Assembly: GCA_023145595.1 (NCBI GenBank)
Contig: JAGLDM010000299.1
Location: forward strand, 1-9,989
Reading direction: 5' to 3'
Length of the DNA stretch: 9,989 nt
From: Flavobacteriaceae bacterium
GTDB taxonomy: Bacteria > Bacteroidota > Bacteroidia > Flavobacteriales > Flavobacteriaceae
Shown piece after piece: positions 1 to 7,172 of the stretch. Made by a program: the position numbers and the translations under genes. Position 1 is the first letter of the stretch. Each line of letters begins with the position of its first letter. The notes under the pieces are model-generated. The model made no database searches and was not told the origin of the DNA. It saw nothing but the letters and a program-made list of their open reading frames with translations.

Positions 1-119
1 TCAAATAAGGTGTGAAATAAATCATCTGTAAAAGTTTCAGTTTTGCTTTTTAAACTAAAATCGAGATGAGGTGTTGCCTGATTCGATATTATTTTTTTTA
101 TGATAGAATCTTTAGTCAT
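1..119 (-). CDS. N-terminal fragment of a minus-strand protein, possibly serine O-acetyltransferase
   Basis: An open frame starts at the ATG complementary to 117-119 and reads without a stop to the left edge, giving 39 codons (MTKDSIIKKII..., ending ...DDLFHTLF). The fragment is hydrophilic and looks helical, with no signal peptide, so the product is probably cytoplasmic. A Bacteroidota-type -7 box lies upstream at 163-170, which supports this start. The opening pattern of a short lysine-rich helix followed by a stretch like SLKxKTExFTDxLFHTLF resembles, from memory, the N-terminus of flavobacterial EpsC/CysE-type serine acetyltransferases. The catalytic left-handed beta-helix lies outside the window, so this identity is only a guess. 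That it is a real gene is fairly likely; the product is not established. Confidence 0.5.
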   Translation of the reverse strand, partial: MTKDSIIKKIISNQATPHLDFSLKSKTETFTDDLFHTLF

Positions 120-162
120 GTAAGTTATTTTGAACTGAGTCAATTTAATTTAAGTGCAGTTA

Positions 163-170
163 CAAAATTA
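163..170 (-). promoter_or_regulatory. Candidate -7 box (TAATTTTG) for the leftmost minus-strand gene
   Basis: Read on the minus strand, 170-163 is TAATTTTG, a full match to the Bacteroidota -7 consensus TAnnTTTG, about 43 nt upstream of the ATG at 119. The best upstream partner is a TTG at 194-192, with a 21-nt spacer that is slightly longer than ideal, so the -33 element is weak. The same octamer precedes leuA. The rest of 120-330 is AT-rich and I see no further gene in it. Confidence 0.35.
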
Positions 171-330
171 ACAAATTTTAAAGAGGAAAATCAATTGTAG
201 ATTTAAAATTTGCAATACCTCCTAAAAGGTGCATTTAACAATCTATAGATGTTTGCATATCAATAAATAAAATAGGCATAAATTTTGTTAGATAATAACG
301 TCTAGAAAGCGAACTTAAAATAACAGCTAT

Positions 331-637
331 ATGTTTAAAATAAAATTTATACTGATAATACCTTTCCTTCTTTTATCAGTTTTGAAAAAATAAGTTCAAT
401 ATCTAATCCTCAAAAGTTGCATTTACTACTTGAATTTAAGAAGTTTTTAAAGTTGATTATCAAAATCAAGCAGAAAAAAATGAGGGGCTTTGGATTTTTG
501 TAGAATATAAAAATCAGGCAGACAAGAAAATTTGTTTTGTAGATTATTCAAGTCAAGCAGATTTAAAAATTTATTTTGTGAAATATGCCAATCAATCGGG
601 TTGGATTAATAAATCAAAAAAGCACCTTCTTTATTAG
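331..637 (+). pseudogene. Frameshifted small secreted repeat protein (DUF6150-like)
   Basis: The ATG at 331 opens a typical signal peptide (MFKIKFILIIPFLLLS), but the frame stops at TAA 391-393. A second frame, open across about 339-500, gives an intermediate stretch (SFEKISSISNPQ...). A third frame, open from 440 to TAG 635-637, encodes 65 residues with four repeats: VDYQNQAEK, VEYKNQADKK, VDYSSQADLK and VKYANQSGW. The repeats start at 452, 500, 539 and 578, so they are 16, 13 and 13 residues apart, and they end in the tail NKSKKHLLY. Repeats of the form FVDYxxQADxKIY with this tail are, from memory, typical of short secreted Bacteroidota proteins annotated as DUF6150. No usable start codon exists in the repeat frame. 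At least two indels are needed to join the parts, near 380-392 and near 441-448, both homopolymer-rich. It is either a recently decayed gene or an intact gene with base-call errors. Confidence 0.6.
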
Positions 638-650
638 AGGGTGCTTTTTT
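616..650. terminator. Bidirectional terminator between the repeat-protein gene and leuA
   Basis: A 14-bp stem (616-629 with 637-650, one G-T wobble) closes a 7-nt loop. It has A6 on the left and T6 on the right, so it works as an intrinsic terminator on either strand. On the minus strand it begins 22 nt after the leuA stop codon. On the plus strand its left arm and loop encode the last codons and part of the stop codon of the repeat-protein gene, so coding sequence and terminator overlap. Confidence 0.85.
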
Positions 651-672
651 AATATTCTTGTAATTTGAACGC

Positions 673-1830
673 TTACATTGCCTTACTTATTTCCATCAAT
701 TGATGAATATCTTCATCAATAATTTCTTTTTTATGATCAGCAAATTTTAAAAATTCCGGATACAATGTATCTAATTGCATTTTTGTTAATTCATAACCAA
801 CTTTTTTTGCGCGGTATGCCAAGGCGGCTCTACCACTTCGGGCGGTTAAAACAATAGAAGATTCTGTAACTCCAACATCTGCTGGATTCATAATTTCGTA
901 GGTTTCTCTCTTTTTAATAACACCGTCTTGATGAATTCCAGAACTATGTGCAAATGCATTATCACCAACAACTGCTTTATTTGGTTGTACATGCATGCCC
1001 ATGTGTTCTTGAACCATTTTACTAGTTGCAAGTAGCATTTGCGTATTAATATTGGTATCTAAATTTAAAGTTGGATGTTGTTTCATAATCATCACTACTT
1101 CTTCTAAAGCGGTGTTTCCAGCGCGCTCTCCAATTCCGTTAATTGTACATTCAATCTGACGTGCACCATTTATGACCCCCGCCATTGCATTTGCAGTTGC
1201 AAGACCTAAATCGTTGTGACAGTGACAAGATAAAGTTACATTTTCAACACCTTTTACATTTTCTTTAAGGTATTTTATTTTAGCACCATATTCTTCTGGT
1301 AAACAATAACCTGTTGTGTCAGGAATATTTAAAACAGTTGCACCCGCTTTAATCACCGCTTCACAGATTCGTGCTAAATATTCGTTATCAGTTCGCCCAG
1401 CATCTTCTGCATAAAATTCAACATCTTGAACAAAAGATTTTGCATAAGAAACGGCTGCTACAGCACGTTCTATAATTATTTCTGGAGTAGAATTAAATTT
1501 AAATTTAATATGAGATTCAGAAGTTCCAATTCCTGTATGTATTCTTGGTCGCTTCGCATAGGTTAATGCTTCTGCAGCAACTTTAATATCGTTTTTATGA
1601 GCACGTGTCAATCCGCAAACAGTTGCGTTTTTTACCAATTTAGAAATTTCTACAACCGATTTAAAATCGCCAGGACTCGATACCGGAAATCCTGCTTCAA
1701 TAATATCAACTCCGAGAGTCTCAAGTTGCTCTGCAATGATTAATTTTTGATCAGTATTTAGTTTGCATCCAGGGACCTGTTCACCATCTCTTAATGTGGT
1801 GTCAAAAATTTGAACTTGATTTGTACTCAT
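673..1830 (-). CDS. leuA: 2-isopropylmalate synthase, short form without regulatory domain
   Basis: This enzyme condenses acetyl-CoA with 2-oxoisovalerate to give 2-isopropylmalate, the first committed step of leucine synthesis, in the cytoplasm. The N-terminal HMGL-like TIM barrel carries [10 protein letters not shown] (residues 9-18), [11 protein letters not shown] (45-55), SCHCHNDLG (201-209) and [14 protein letters not shown] (231-244). The metal ligands expected from E. coli and Mycobacterium LeuA are present: Asp15, His203, His205 and Asn239, with catalytic Arg14. A linker subdomain with [12 protein letters not shown] follows. At 385 residues it ends where the roughly 120-residue C-terminal leucine-binding domain of full-length enzymes (about 510-520 residues) would begin, so classic leucine inhibition is unlikely. 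There is no frameshift at the end; the natural stop is followed at once by a terminator, so the short form is genuine. It is transcribed away from the ilv operon. A citramalate synthase role cannot be fully excluded from sequence alone. Confidence 0.93.
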   Translation of the reverse strand: MSTNQVQIFDTTLRDGEQVPGCKLNTDQKLIIAEQLETLGVDIIEAGFPVSSPGDFKSVVEISKLVKNATVCGLTRAHKNDIKVAAEALTYAKRPRIHTGIGTSESHIKFKFNSTPEIIIERAVAAVSYAKSFVQDVEFYAEDAGRTDNEYLARICEAVIKAGATVLNIPDTTGYCLPEEYGAKIKYLKENVKGVENVTLSCHCHNDLGLATANAMAGVINGARQIECTINGIGERAGNTALEEVVMIMKQHPTLNLDTNINTQMLLATSKMVQEHMGMHVQPNKAVVGDNAFAHSSGIHQDGVIKKRETYEIMNPADVGVTESSIVLTARSGRAALAYRAKKVGYELTKMQLDTLYPEFLKFADHKKEIIDEDIHQLMEISKAM

Positions 1831-1862
1831 TATTTAAATTATTTTTATCACTTTTGAATGTT

Positions 1863-1870
1863 CAAAATTA
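1863..1870 (-). promoter_or_regulatory. Candidate -7 box (TAATTTTG) for leuA
   Basis: On the minus strand this reads TAATTTTG, matching TAnnTTTG, 32 nt before the leuA start codon. Transcription would begin roughly 25 nt ahead of the ATG, too short a leader for a riboswitch or peptide attenuator. I see no clear -33 TTTG at the right distance. No equally good box was found on the plus strand of this 151-bp spacer for the divergent gene at 1982. No Shine-Dalgarno sequence precedes leuA, which is usual in this phylum. Confidence 0.4.
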
Positions 1871-1981
1871 AGTATGAAATGTAGAATTATTTTTCTTTAA
1901 ACAGATTCTATTACTACATTCAAGTATTCTTAAAAATACATAAACCGCTAACAAACAACTAGTTAAAACGATTTATTTACA

Positions 1982-3517
1982 ATGGCTACTAAAAAAAATG
2001 ACACGTTATTTGCTTTGATAAAATCATTATCAAAATCAGAGAAACGACAATTTAAGTTGTATGTAGGTAGATTAGGTGGAAATTCCGACGCTAATTTTAT
2101 AGCATTGTTCAATGTTTTAGACAAACAATTGTCTTATAATGAAAAATTAATTCTTCAGAACACCAATATTAAGAAACAACAATTATCAAACTCAAAGGCA
2201 CATTTATACAAACAACTTCTGATTAGTTTAAGACTGAGTCCGCTACATCATAATGTGAGAAGTTCTATCCGTGAGCAAGTTGATTTTGCAACTATTTTGT
2301 ATAACAAAGGGTTGTATAAGCAAAGTCTGAAGTTGTTAGATAAAACAAAGGTTATTGCGCTTGAGTACGAAGAAAATAATTTGGCATATGAGATTGTTGA
2401 ATTCGAAAAAATTATAGAGTCGCAATATATTACACGTAGTTTTAGTAATCGCGCAGGTGGGTTGGTTATAGAGGCAAAAGAATTGAGTGTAAAAAATGTA
2501 GCTATAAGTAAATTATCAAACTTGTCATTACAATTATATAGTTGGATGCTTCAAAAGGGATATGCAAAAAGTATTGATGATATTGAGTTAGTTACGCATT
2601 ACTTCAATTCTAAACTTCCTAAATATACAATTTCGGAAATGGGCTTTACCGAAAAAATGTATTTGTATAAGGCTTATTTATGGTTTTGTTTAATTACGCA
2701 AGATTTTGTGAGTAGCTATCGGTATTCTCAAAAGCTGATGGATCTTTTTAATGATAAGCCACACATGAAAATGATAAACCCGGTTTTTTATTTAAAAGCA
2801 TATAATTATTTGTTAGAATCCTTATTTATGATTCAGCGTCATAAGAAATTCAGGCAGGTACTAGGTAGTCTTCAATACGATATTCAAAATAAAATTTTTT
2901 ATAAGAATGATAATACCGAAGTAATTTCTTCTATTTATTATTATCAGAACAAATTGAACTTATTCTTTTTAGAAGCAAAATTTGCGGAAGGAGTTGCTTG
3001 CGTTCCTGCCGTTTTAGAAAAGGTAAAACACTTTGAAAAGAAAATAGACAAGCATCATATCATGGTGTTTTACTATAAAATAGGTTGTATGTATTTTGGA
3101 ATTTCCGATTACAAAAATTCTATTTTCTATTTAAATAAAATCATTCAGAACAAAGAATTGGCAATGCGAGAAGATTTGCTTTGCTTTTCTAGAGTACTGA
3201 ATTTAGTAGCACATTATGAAGCTGGATTAGATGAAAATATTGAAGGGCTGATTAAATCTACCTTTAAGTTTTTGATTAAAATGAACGATTTACATGCGGT
3301 TCAAAAGAAAATGATTGAATTTTTAAGAAGTTTGAGCGATATGTATCCAGGCGAATTAAAAGCAGCTTTTAAGAAATTACATGCAGAGTTAAAAGTGTAT
3401 GAAAATCACCCTTATGAAAAACGAGCGTTTTTGTATTTGGATATTCTTTCTTGGTTAGAAAGCAATATTGAAGGGGTTCCGATTGCAGAAATAGTGAAGC
3501 GGAAAATTAAATTTTAA
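1982..3517 (+). CDS. Uncharacterised 511-residue helical (TPR-like) protein
   Basis: I do not recognise a named family with known function. There is no signal peptide or membrane segment, so a cytoplasmic location is likely. The N-terminal block (about residues 8-85) is lysine-rich and patterned as if conserved: LIKSLSKSEKRQFKLYVGR, then IKKQQLSNSKAHLYKQLL. The remainder reads as a string of amphipathic helices. Two stretches fit tetratricopeptide-repeat spacing: about 103-131 (ATILYNKGLYKQSLKLLDK) and about 361-394 (KIGCMYFGISDYKNSIFYL). These suggest a helical-repeat scaffold or protein-binding role; no catalytic motif is visible. The start at 1982 is the only ATG that retains the whole N-terminal block. 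It is divergent from leuA and followed by its own strong terminator, so it is probably monocistronic. Its position between leuA and the ilv operon is suggestive but does not prove a link to amino acid metabolism. Confidence 0.9.
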   Translation: MATKKNDTLFALIKSLSKSEKRQFKLYVGRLGGNSDANFIALFNVLDKQLSYNEKLILQNTNIKKQQLSNSKAHLYKQLLISLRLSPLHHNVRSSIREQVDFATILYNKGLYKQSLKLLDKTKVIALEYEENNLAYEIVEFEKIIESQYITRSFSNRAGGLVIEAKELSVKNVAISKLSNLSLQLYSWMLQKGYAKSIDDIELVTHYFNSKLPKYTISEMGFTEKMYLYKAYLWFCLITQDFVSSYRYSQKLMDLFNDKPHMKMINPVFYLKAYNYLLESLFMIQRHKKFRQVLGSLQYDIQNKIFYKNDNTEVISSIYYYQNKLNLFFLEAKFAEGVACVPAVLEKVKHFEKKIDKHHIMVFYYKIGCMYFGISDYKNSIFYLNKIIQNKELAMREDLLCFSRVLNLVAHYEAGLDENIEGLIKSTFKFLIKMNDLHAVQKKMIEFLRSLSDMYPGELKAAFKKLHAELKVYENHPYEKRAFLYLDILSWLESNIEGVPIAEIVKRKIKF

Positions 3518-3525
3518 AATTCATT

Positions 3526-3533
3526 TATCTTTG
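3526..3533 (+). promoter_or_regulatory. Bacteroidota -7 box (TATCTTTG) downstream of the TPR-like gene
   Basis: TATCTTTG followed by CA is a perfect match to the phylum -7 consensus, 8 nt after the stop codon of the 511-residue protein. Transcription starting near 3540 would run only about 60 nt before meeting the hairpin at 3569-3601. No TTTG lies at the -33 position. It may drive a short RNA, contribute readthrough transcripts to ilvD, or be a chance match. Confidence 0.35.
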
Positions 3534-3568
3534 CACGAACAATAGAAAAGCAGTATCAAACATATAAT

Positions 3569-3601
3569 AAAAACACCTCTCTTTTTAAGAGAGGTGTTTT
3601 T
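3569..3601 (+). terminator. Terminator after the TPR-like gene
   Basis: A perfect 15-bp inverted repeat (3569-3583 with 3587-3601) has a TTT loop and ends in T5 on the plus strand; its A5 left flank makes it potentially bidirectional. It lies 51 nt after the stop codon of the upstream gene and 182 nt before ilvD, so it separates the two units unless it acts as a conditional terminator for the ilv operon. Confidence 0.85.
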
Positions 3602-3722
3602 GTAAAATAAGATAATTGAATTTAAAATTAGGTGTGATTGGTGTAAAATCAATCGACATAAAAACCAGTAAATCAAGTGTTTAGTCGGTATTTTGGACTT
3701 TTAAATAGTGTAAAGAAAATGA

Positions 3723-3739
3723 ATACTTATATATAGTAT
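3723..3739. promoter_or_regulatory. Short inverted repeat upstream of ilvD, possible operator
   Basis: ATACT (3723-3727) and AGTAT (3735-3739) form a 5-bp inverted repeat with a 7-nt TATATAT centre. It lies 13 nt upstream of the candidate ilvD -7 box, about where a -33 element would be. This placement would suit a dimeric regulator, but inverted repeats of this size are common by chance in such AT-rich DNA. Confidence 0.2.
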
Positions 3740-3752
3740 AAAACAACAAGCG

Positions 3753-3760
3753 TATTTTTG
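3753..3760 (+). promoter_or_regulatory. Candidate -7 box (TATTTTTG) for the ilvDBNC operon
   Basis: TATTTTTG matches TAnnTTTG and ends 23 nt before the ilvD start codon, giving a predicted leader of only about 17 nt. No TTTG sits at the -33 position. With such a short leader, attenuation by a leader peptide or riboswitch would not be possible from this start; control would have to act at the promoter. Confidence 0.45.
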
Positions 3761-3783
3761 TATAATAAAAATAAAATAAATCC

Positions 3784-5466
3784 ATGGAATTAAATAAACA
3801 TAGTAAAAGATTAACGCAAGACGAGTCTCAACCAGCATCACAAGCCATGTTGTATGCCATCGGATTGACTGATGAAGACATGAGCAAAGCTCAAATCGGA
3901 ATTGCAAGTACGGGTTATGAAGGAAATCCATGTAATATGCACTTAAACAATTTGGCTGCTGAGGTTAAAACGGAGTGTAATATTGCAGGTCAAGTAGGGT
4001 TGATTTTTAATACTATTGGAGTGAGTGACGGAATTTCTATGGGAACATCTGGAATGAATTATTCGCTAGCCTCAAGAGATATTATTGCAGATTCTATTGA
4101 AACAGTGATGAATGCTCAAAGTTATGATGCATTGATTTCTGTGGTAGGTTGCGATAAAAATATGCCAGGTGCTGTAATTGCCATGTTGCGTTTAAACCGT
4201 CCGTCAATTATGGTGTATGGTGGTACAATCGCCTCAGGAAAATACAAGGGAAGAAAATTAAATATTGTTTCTGCTTTTGAAGCTTTAGGGCAAAAAGTTG
4301 CAGGTGAAATAGGTGAAGAAGAATATAGAGACATTATAAAAGCGGCGATTCCAGGTGCTGGTGCTTGTGGTGGAATGTACACTGCAAATACAATGGCATC
4401 GGCAATTGAAGCAATGGGATTCTCATTGCCATATAACTCTTCGATTCCTGCTGAGAATCCGAATAAATTATCTGAAAGTGAACGAACTGCTTTGGCAATT
4501 GTAAACTTGCTGGAAAAAGATTTAAAGCCGTTGGATATTATTACAAAAAAATCATTGGAAAATGCGATTGCTTTGGTAAATGCTTTGGGAGGTTCTACAA
4601 ATGCAGTATTGCACTTTTTAGCAATTGCGCATGCAGCGGATATTGAATTTACTTTAGAAGACTTTCAAAGAGTAAGTGATCGCACTCCGTTAATAGCAGA
4701 TTTAAAACCATCAGGAAAATATTTGATGGAAGATGTTCATGGTGTGGGAGGAACGCCAGCAGTAATGAAATATTTATTAGATAATGGTTATTTACATGGT
4801 GAATGTATGACTGTTACAGGAAAAACATTGGCAGAGAATTTAGAAAATGTAGAGCCGCTTTGTTTTGAAGACGATCAGGATGTGATTTTCCCAAAAGATA
4901 AGGCGTTAAAATCTTCTGGAAACTTGCAAATTATGTATGGTAATCTAGCAGAAGAAGGAGGCGTAGCTAAAATATCAGGAAAAGAAGGTTTGGTTTTTAA
5001 AGGAAAAGCCGTAGTCTATGATGGTGAACAAGCAGCAAATACTGGTATTTCTAACGGAGAAGTAGAAAAAGGTGATGTGGTTGTTATTCGTTATGTTGGT
5101 CCAAGAGGAGGTCCTGGAATGCCGGAAATGTTAAAACCAACATCTTTAATTATGGGAGCTGGTTTAGGAAAATCGGTTGCATTGATTACAGATGGTCGAT
5201 TTTCTGGAGGGACTCACGGATTTGTAGTTGGGCATATTACGCCAGAAGCACAATCTGGAGGAACAATTGGTTTGCTAAAAACAGGTGATATTATTAATAT
5301 CAGCGCAGAGAACAATACGATTGATGTATTGCTTTCTGATGAAGAATTAGCGGAAAGAAAAGCCCAATGGACGGCACCAGAATTGAAGCACAAAAAAGGA
5401 ATATTATATAAATATGCGAAAACCGTTGCTACAGCATCTGAAGGGTGTGTGACGGATAAATTTTAA
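3784..5466 (+). CDS. ilvD: Dihydroxy-acid dehydratase
   Basis: This iron-sulfur enzyme removes water from 2,3-dihydroxyisovalerate and 2,3-dihydroxy-3-methylvalerate to give the 2-oxo acid precursors of valine and isoleucine. The three cluster cysteines expected in the IlvD/Edd family are visible: Cys50 (GNPCNMH), Cys123 (VGCDKNMPG) and Cys195 (GAGACGGMY). Asp82 (GVSDGISMG), Asp124 and Lys125 (the lysine that is carbamylated in studied homologues) fit the magnesium site. GRFSGGTHG (471-479) holds the probable catalytic base Ser474. The length of 560 residues is near the Bacteroidota norm and shorter than the 616-residue E. coli enzyme. The start is supported by the conserved-looking opening [18 protein letters not shown] immediately after it and by a -7 box close upstream. 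It is the first gene of the operon; ilvB starts 3 nt after its stop, so the two are probably translationally linked. Confidence 0.97.
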   Translation: MELNKHSKRLTQDESQPASQAMLYAIGLTDEDMSKAQIGIASTGYEGNPCNMHLNNLAAEVKTECNIAGQVGLIFNTIGVSDGISMGTSGMNYSLASRDIIADSIETVMNAQSYDALISVVGCDKNMPGAVIAMLRLNRPSIMVYGGTIASGKYKGRKLNIVSAFEALGQKVAGEIGEEEYRDIIKAAIPGAGACGGMYTANTMASAIEAMGFSLPYNSSIPAENPNKLSESERTALAIVNLLEKDLKPLDIITKKSLENAIALVNALGGSTNAVLHFLAIAHAADIEFTLEDFQRVSDRTPLIADLKPSGKYLMEDVHGVGGTPAVMKYLLDNGYLHGECMTVTGKTLAENLENVEPLCFEDDQDVIFPKDKALKSSGNLQIMYGNLAEEGGVAKISGKEGLVFKGKAVVYDGEQAANTGISNGEVEKGDVVVIRYVGPRGGPGMPEMLKPTSLIMGAGLGKSVALITDGRFSGGTHGFVVGHITPEAQSGGTIGLLKTGDIINISAENNTIDVLLSDEELAERKAQWTAPELKHKKGILYKYAKTVATASEGCVTDKF

Positions 5467-5469
5467 AGT

Positions 5470-7164
5470 ATGAGCACGCAAAAAATTATAGGAGCAGAGG
5501 CTGTGGTAAAATGTCTTTTAGAAGAAGGCGCCGATTTAATTTATGGCTATCCAGGCGGAGCAATTATGCCTGTTTACGATGAATTATATAAATACCAAGA
5601 CAAAATACACCACGTGTTAACTCGTCATGAGCAAGGAGCAATTCATGCTGCACAGGGGTTCGCTAGGGTTACTAGTAAGGTTGGAGTTGTCATAGCAACT
5701 TCAGGGCCTGGTGCTACCAATTTAGTAACTGGTATTGCAGATGCGCAAATAGATTCAACGCCGCTTGTTTGTGTAACGGGTCAGGTTGGGTCAAATCTTT
5801 TAGGAAGTGATGCTTTTCAAGAAACAGATATTATTAGTATTTCTATACCTGTAACTAAATGGAATTATCAAATTACAAAGGCTTCTGAAATTCCAGAAGT
5901 TTTTGCAAAAGCATTTTATATTGCAAAATCGGGTCGACCAGGTCCGGTATTGATTGATATTACTAAAGATGCGCAGTTTGAAGAGTTCGATTTTGAATAT
6001 AAAAAATGTGAAGGAGTTCGTAGTTATACGCCAGTTCCAGAGGTTGATAAGGAAGCGATTCAAAAAGCTGCGGATATCATCAACAATGCAAAAAAACCAT
6101 TTGTTGTATTCGGACAAGGAGTTACTTTAGGAAAAGCGGAAGAAGAATTTAGAGCAGTTGTAGAAAAAGTAAATATTCCATCGGCATCTACTTTATTAGG
6201 ATTGTCGGCTTTACCAACAAAACACGAATTAAATTTTGGGATGGTTGGGATGCATGGTCATTATGCTCCTAATAAATTAACGAATGAATGTGATGTTTTA
6301 ATAGCAATCGGAATGCGTTTTGATGATCGTGTAACGGGTAATTTAGAAACCTATGCAAAACAGGCTAAGGTTATTCATTTTGATATTGACCCTTCAGAAA
6401 TTGATAAAAATGTAAAGACAGATGTTGCTGTTTTAGGGAATGTTAAAGATACGTTGGCTCAAATTTCACCATTGCTAAAAGAGGCTAAACACGCTGATTG
6501 GATTCAGGAATTTAAAGATTTGCATGCCATTGAATTGAAAGAAGTAATTAACGAGCAATTGAATCATAGCCATGAAGGAATAACAATGGCTGAGGTTATT
6601 GACGAATTAAATAAAGCGACTAAAGGTGATGCGGTTATTGTTTCAGACGTTGGTCAGCACCAAATGATTACAAGTAGATATGCAGATTTTACCAAGCCAC
6701 AAAGTAAAATCACTTCTGGCGGTTTGGGAACTATGGGCTTTGCTTTGCCAGCATCGATTGGTGCTAAGCTAGGCGCTCCAGATAGAGAGGTTGTTGCTAT
6801 TATTGGTGATGGAAGTATGCAAATGAATATTCAAGAATTAGGTACTATATTGCAAAGCAAAGCAGCCGTAAAAATTATTATTTTAAACAATGAGTTTCTA
6901 GGAATGGTACGTCAATGGCAAGAATTGTTTTTTGATAAACGTTATGCGTCAACTGTAATGACAAATCCTGATTTTGTAAAAGTTGCAGAAGGATATAGTA
7001 TCAAAGCAAATAAAGTAACAAAAAGAAATGAGTTGGTAACGGCAATTAGAGAAATGATTGCTTCGGAAGAATCTTATTTATTAGAGGTTTGTGTAGAGAA
7101 AGAAGGAAATGTTTTCCCGATGATTCTAACGGGTGCAACAGTTTCAGATATTAGATTAAAATAG
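5470..7164 (+). CDS. ilvB: Acetolactate synthase, large (catalytic) subunit
   Basis: A thiamine diphosphate-dependent enzyme that joins two pyruvates to 2-acetolactate, or pyruvate and 2-oxobutyrate to 2-aceto-2-hydroxybutyrate. Three domains are apparent. The pyrimidine-binding domain has catalytic Glu54 in TRHEQGAIHAAQGFAR. The central FAD-type domain begins around residue 190 and includes GMRFDDRVTG. The pyrophosphate-binding domain has GDGSMQMN (446-453) and LNNEFLGMVRQWQ (472-484). Asp447 and Asn474 correspond to the magnesium ligands, and Trp483 to the conserved tryptophan of the substrate channel (Trp464 of E. coli AHAS II). The 564-residue length is normal for the family. Pairing with a downstream ilvN shows it is the anabolic, regulated type rather than the catabolic AlsS. 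It starts 3 nt after ilvD and ends 8 nt before ilvN. Confidence 0.97.
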   Translation: MSTQKIIGAEAVVKCLLEEGADLIYGYPGGAIMPVYDELYKYQDKIHHVLTRHEQGAIHAAQGFARVTSKVGVVIATSGPGATNLVTGIADAQIDSTPLVCVTGQVGSNLLGSDAFQETDIISISIPVTKWNYQITKASEIPEVFAKAFYIAKSGRPGPVLIDITKDAQFEEFDFEYKKCEGVRSYTPVPEVDKEAIQKAADIINNAKKPFVVFGQGVTLGKAEEEFRAVVEKVNIPSASTLLGLSALPTKHELNFGMVGMHGHYAPNKLTNECDVLIAIGMRFDDRVTGNLETYAKQAKVIHFDIDPSEIDKNVKTDVAVLGNVKDTLAQISPLLKEAKHADWIQEFKDLHAIELKEVINEQLNHSHEGITMAEVIDELNKATKGDAVIVSDVGQHQMITSRYADFTKPQSKITSGGLGTMGFALPASIGAKLGAPDREVVAIIGDGSMQMNIQELGTILQSKAAVKIIILNNEFLGMVRQWQELFFDKRYASTVMTNPDFVKVAEGYSIKANKVTKRNELVTAIREMIASEESYLLEVCVEKEGNVFPMILTGATVSDIRLK

Positions 7165-7172
7165 GTTTAAAA

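Noticed and set aside
3573..3644. Antiterminator pairing: ACACCT (3573-3578) with AGGTGT (3630-3635) or GGTGT (3640-3644)
   Set aside because: The alternative partners are made after the terminator hairpin and its T-tract, and are much weaker than the perfect 15-bp stem, so they could not compete in time.
3720..3737. Leader peptide ATG-AAT-ACT-TAT-ATA-TAG before ilvD
   Set aside because: It is only five codons with a single isoleucine, no run of branched-chain codons, and lies upstream of the likely promoter box, so it is not an attenuator peptide.
3602..3783. T-box or other riboswitch ahead of ilvD
   Set aside because: No T-box core, specifier-like structure or terminator adjacent to the ilvD start is visible, and the predicted leader is too short.
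3701..3931. Minus-strand open frame of 76 codons at the ilvD 5' end
   Set aside because: It overlaps the ilvD start and its promoter region antisense, and its composition (aromatic-rich, from reversed AT-rich coding DNA) resembles no protein family.
4122..4382. Minus-strand open frame inside ilvD
   Set aside because: It lies wholly antisense to a well-conserved part of ilvD and has no recognisable motif.
5800..6117. Minus-strand open frame of 105 codons inside ilvB
   Set aside because: It is antisense to the conserved ilvB coding frame, rich in Asn, Phe and Arg as expected from the reverse of an AT-rich gene, with no independent support.
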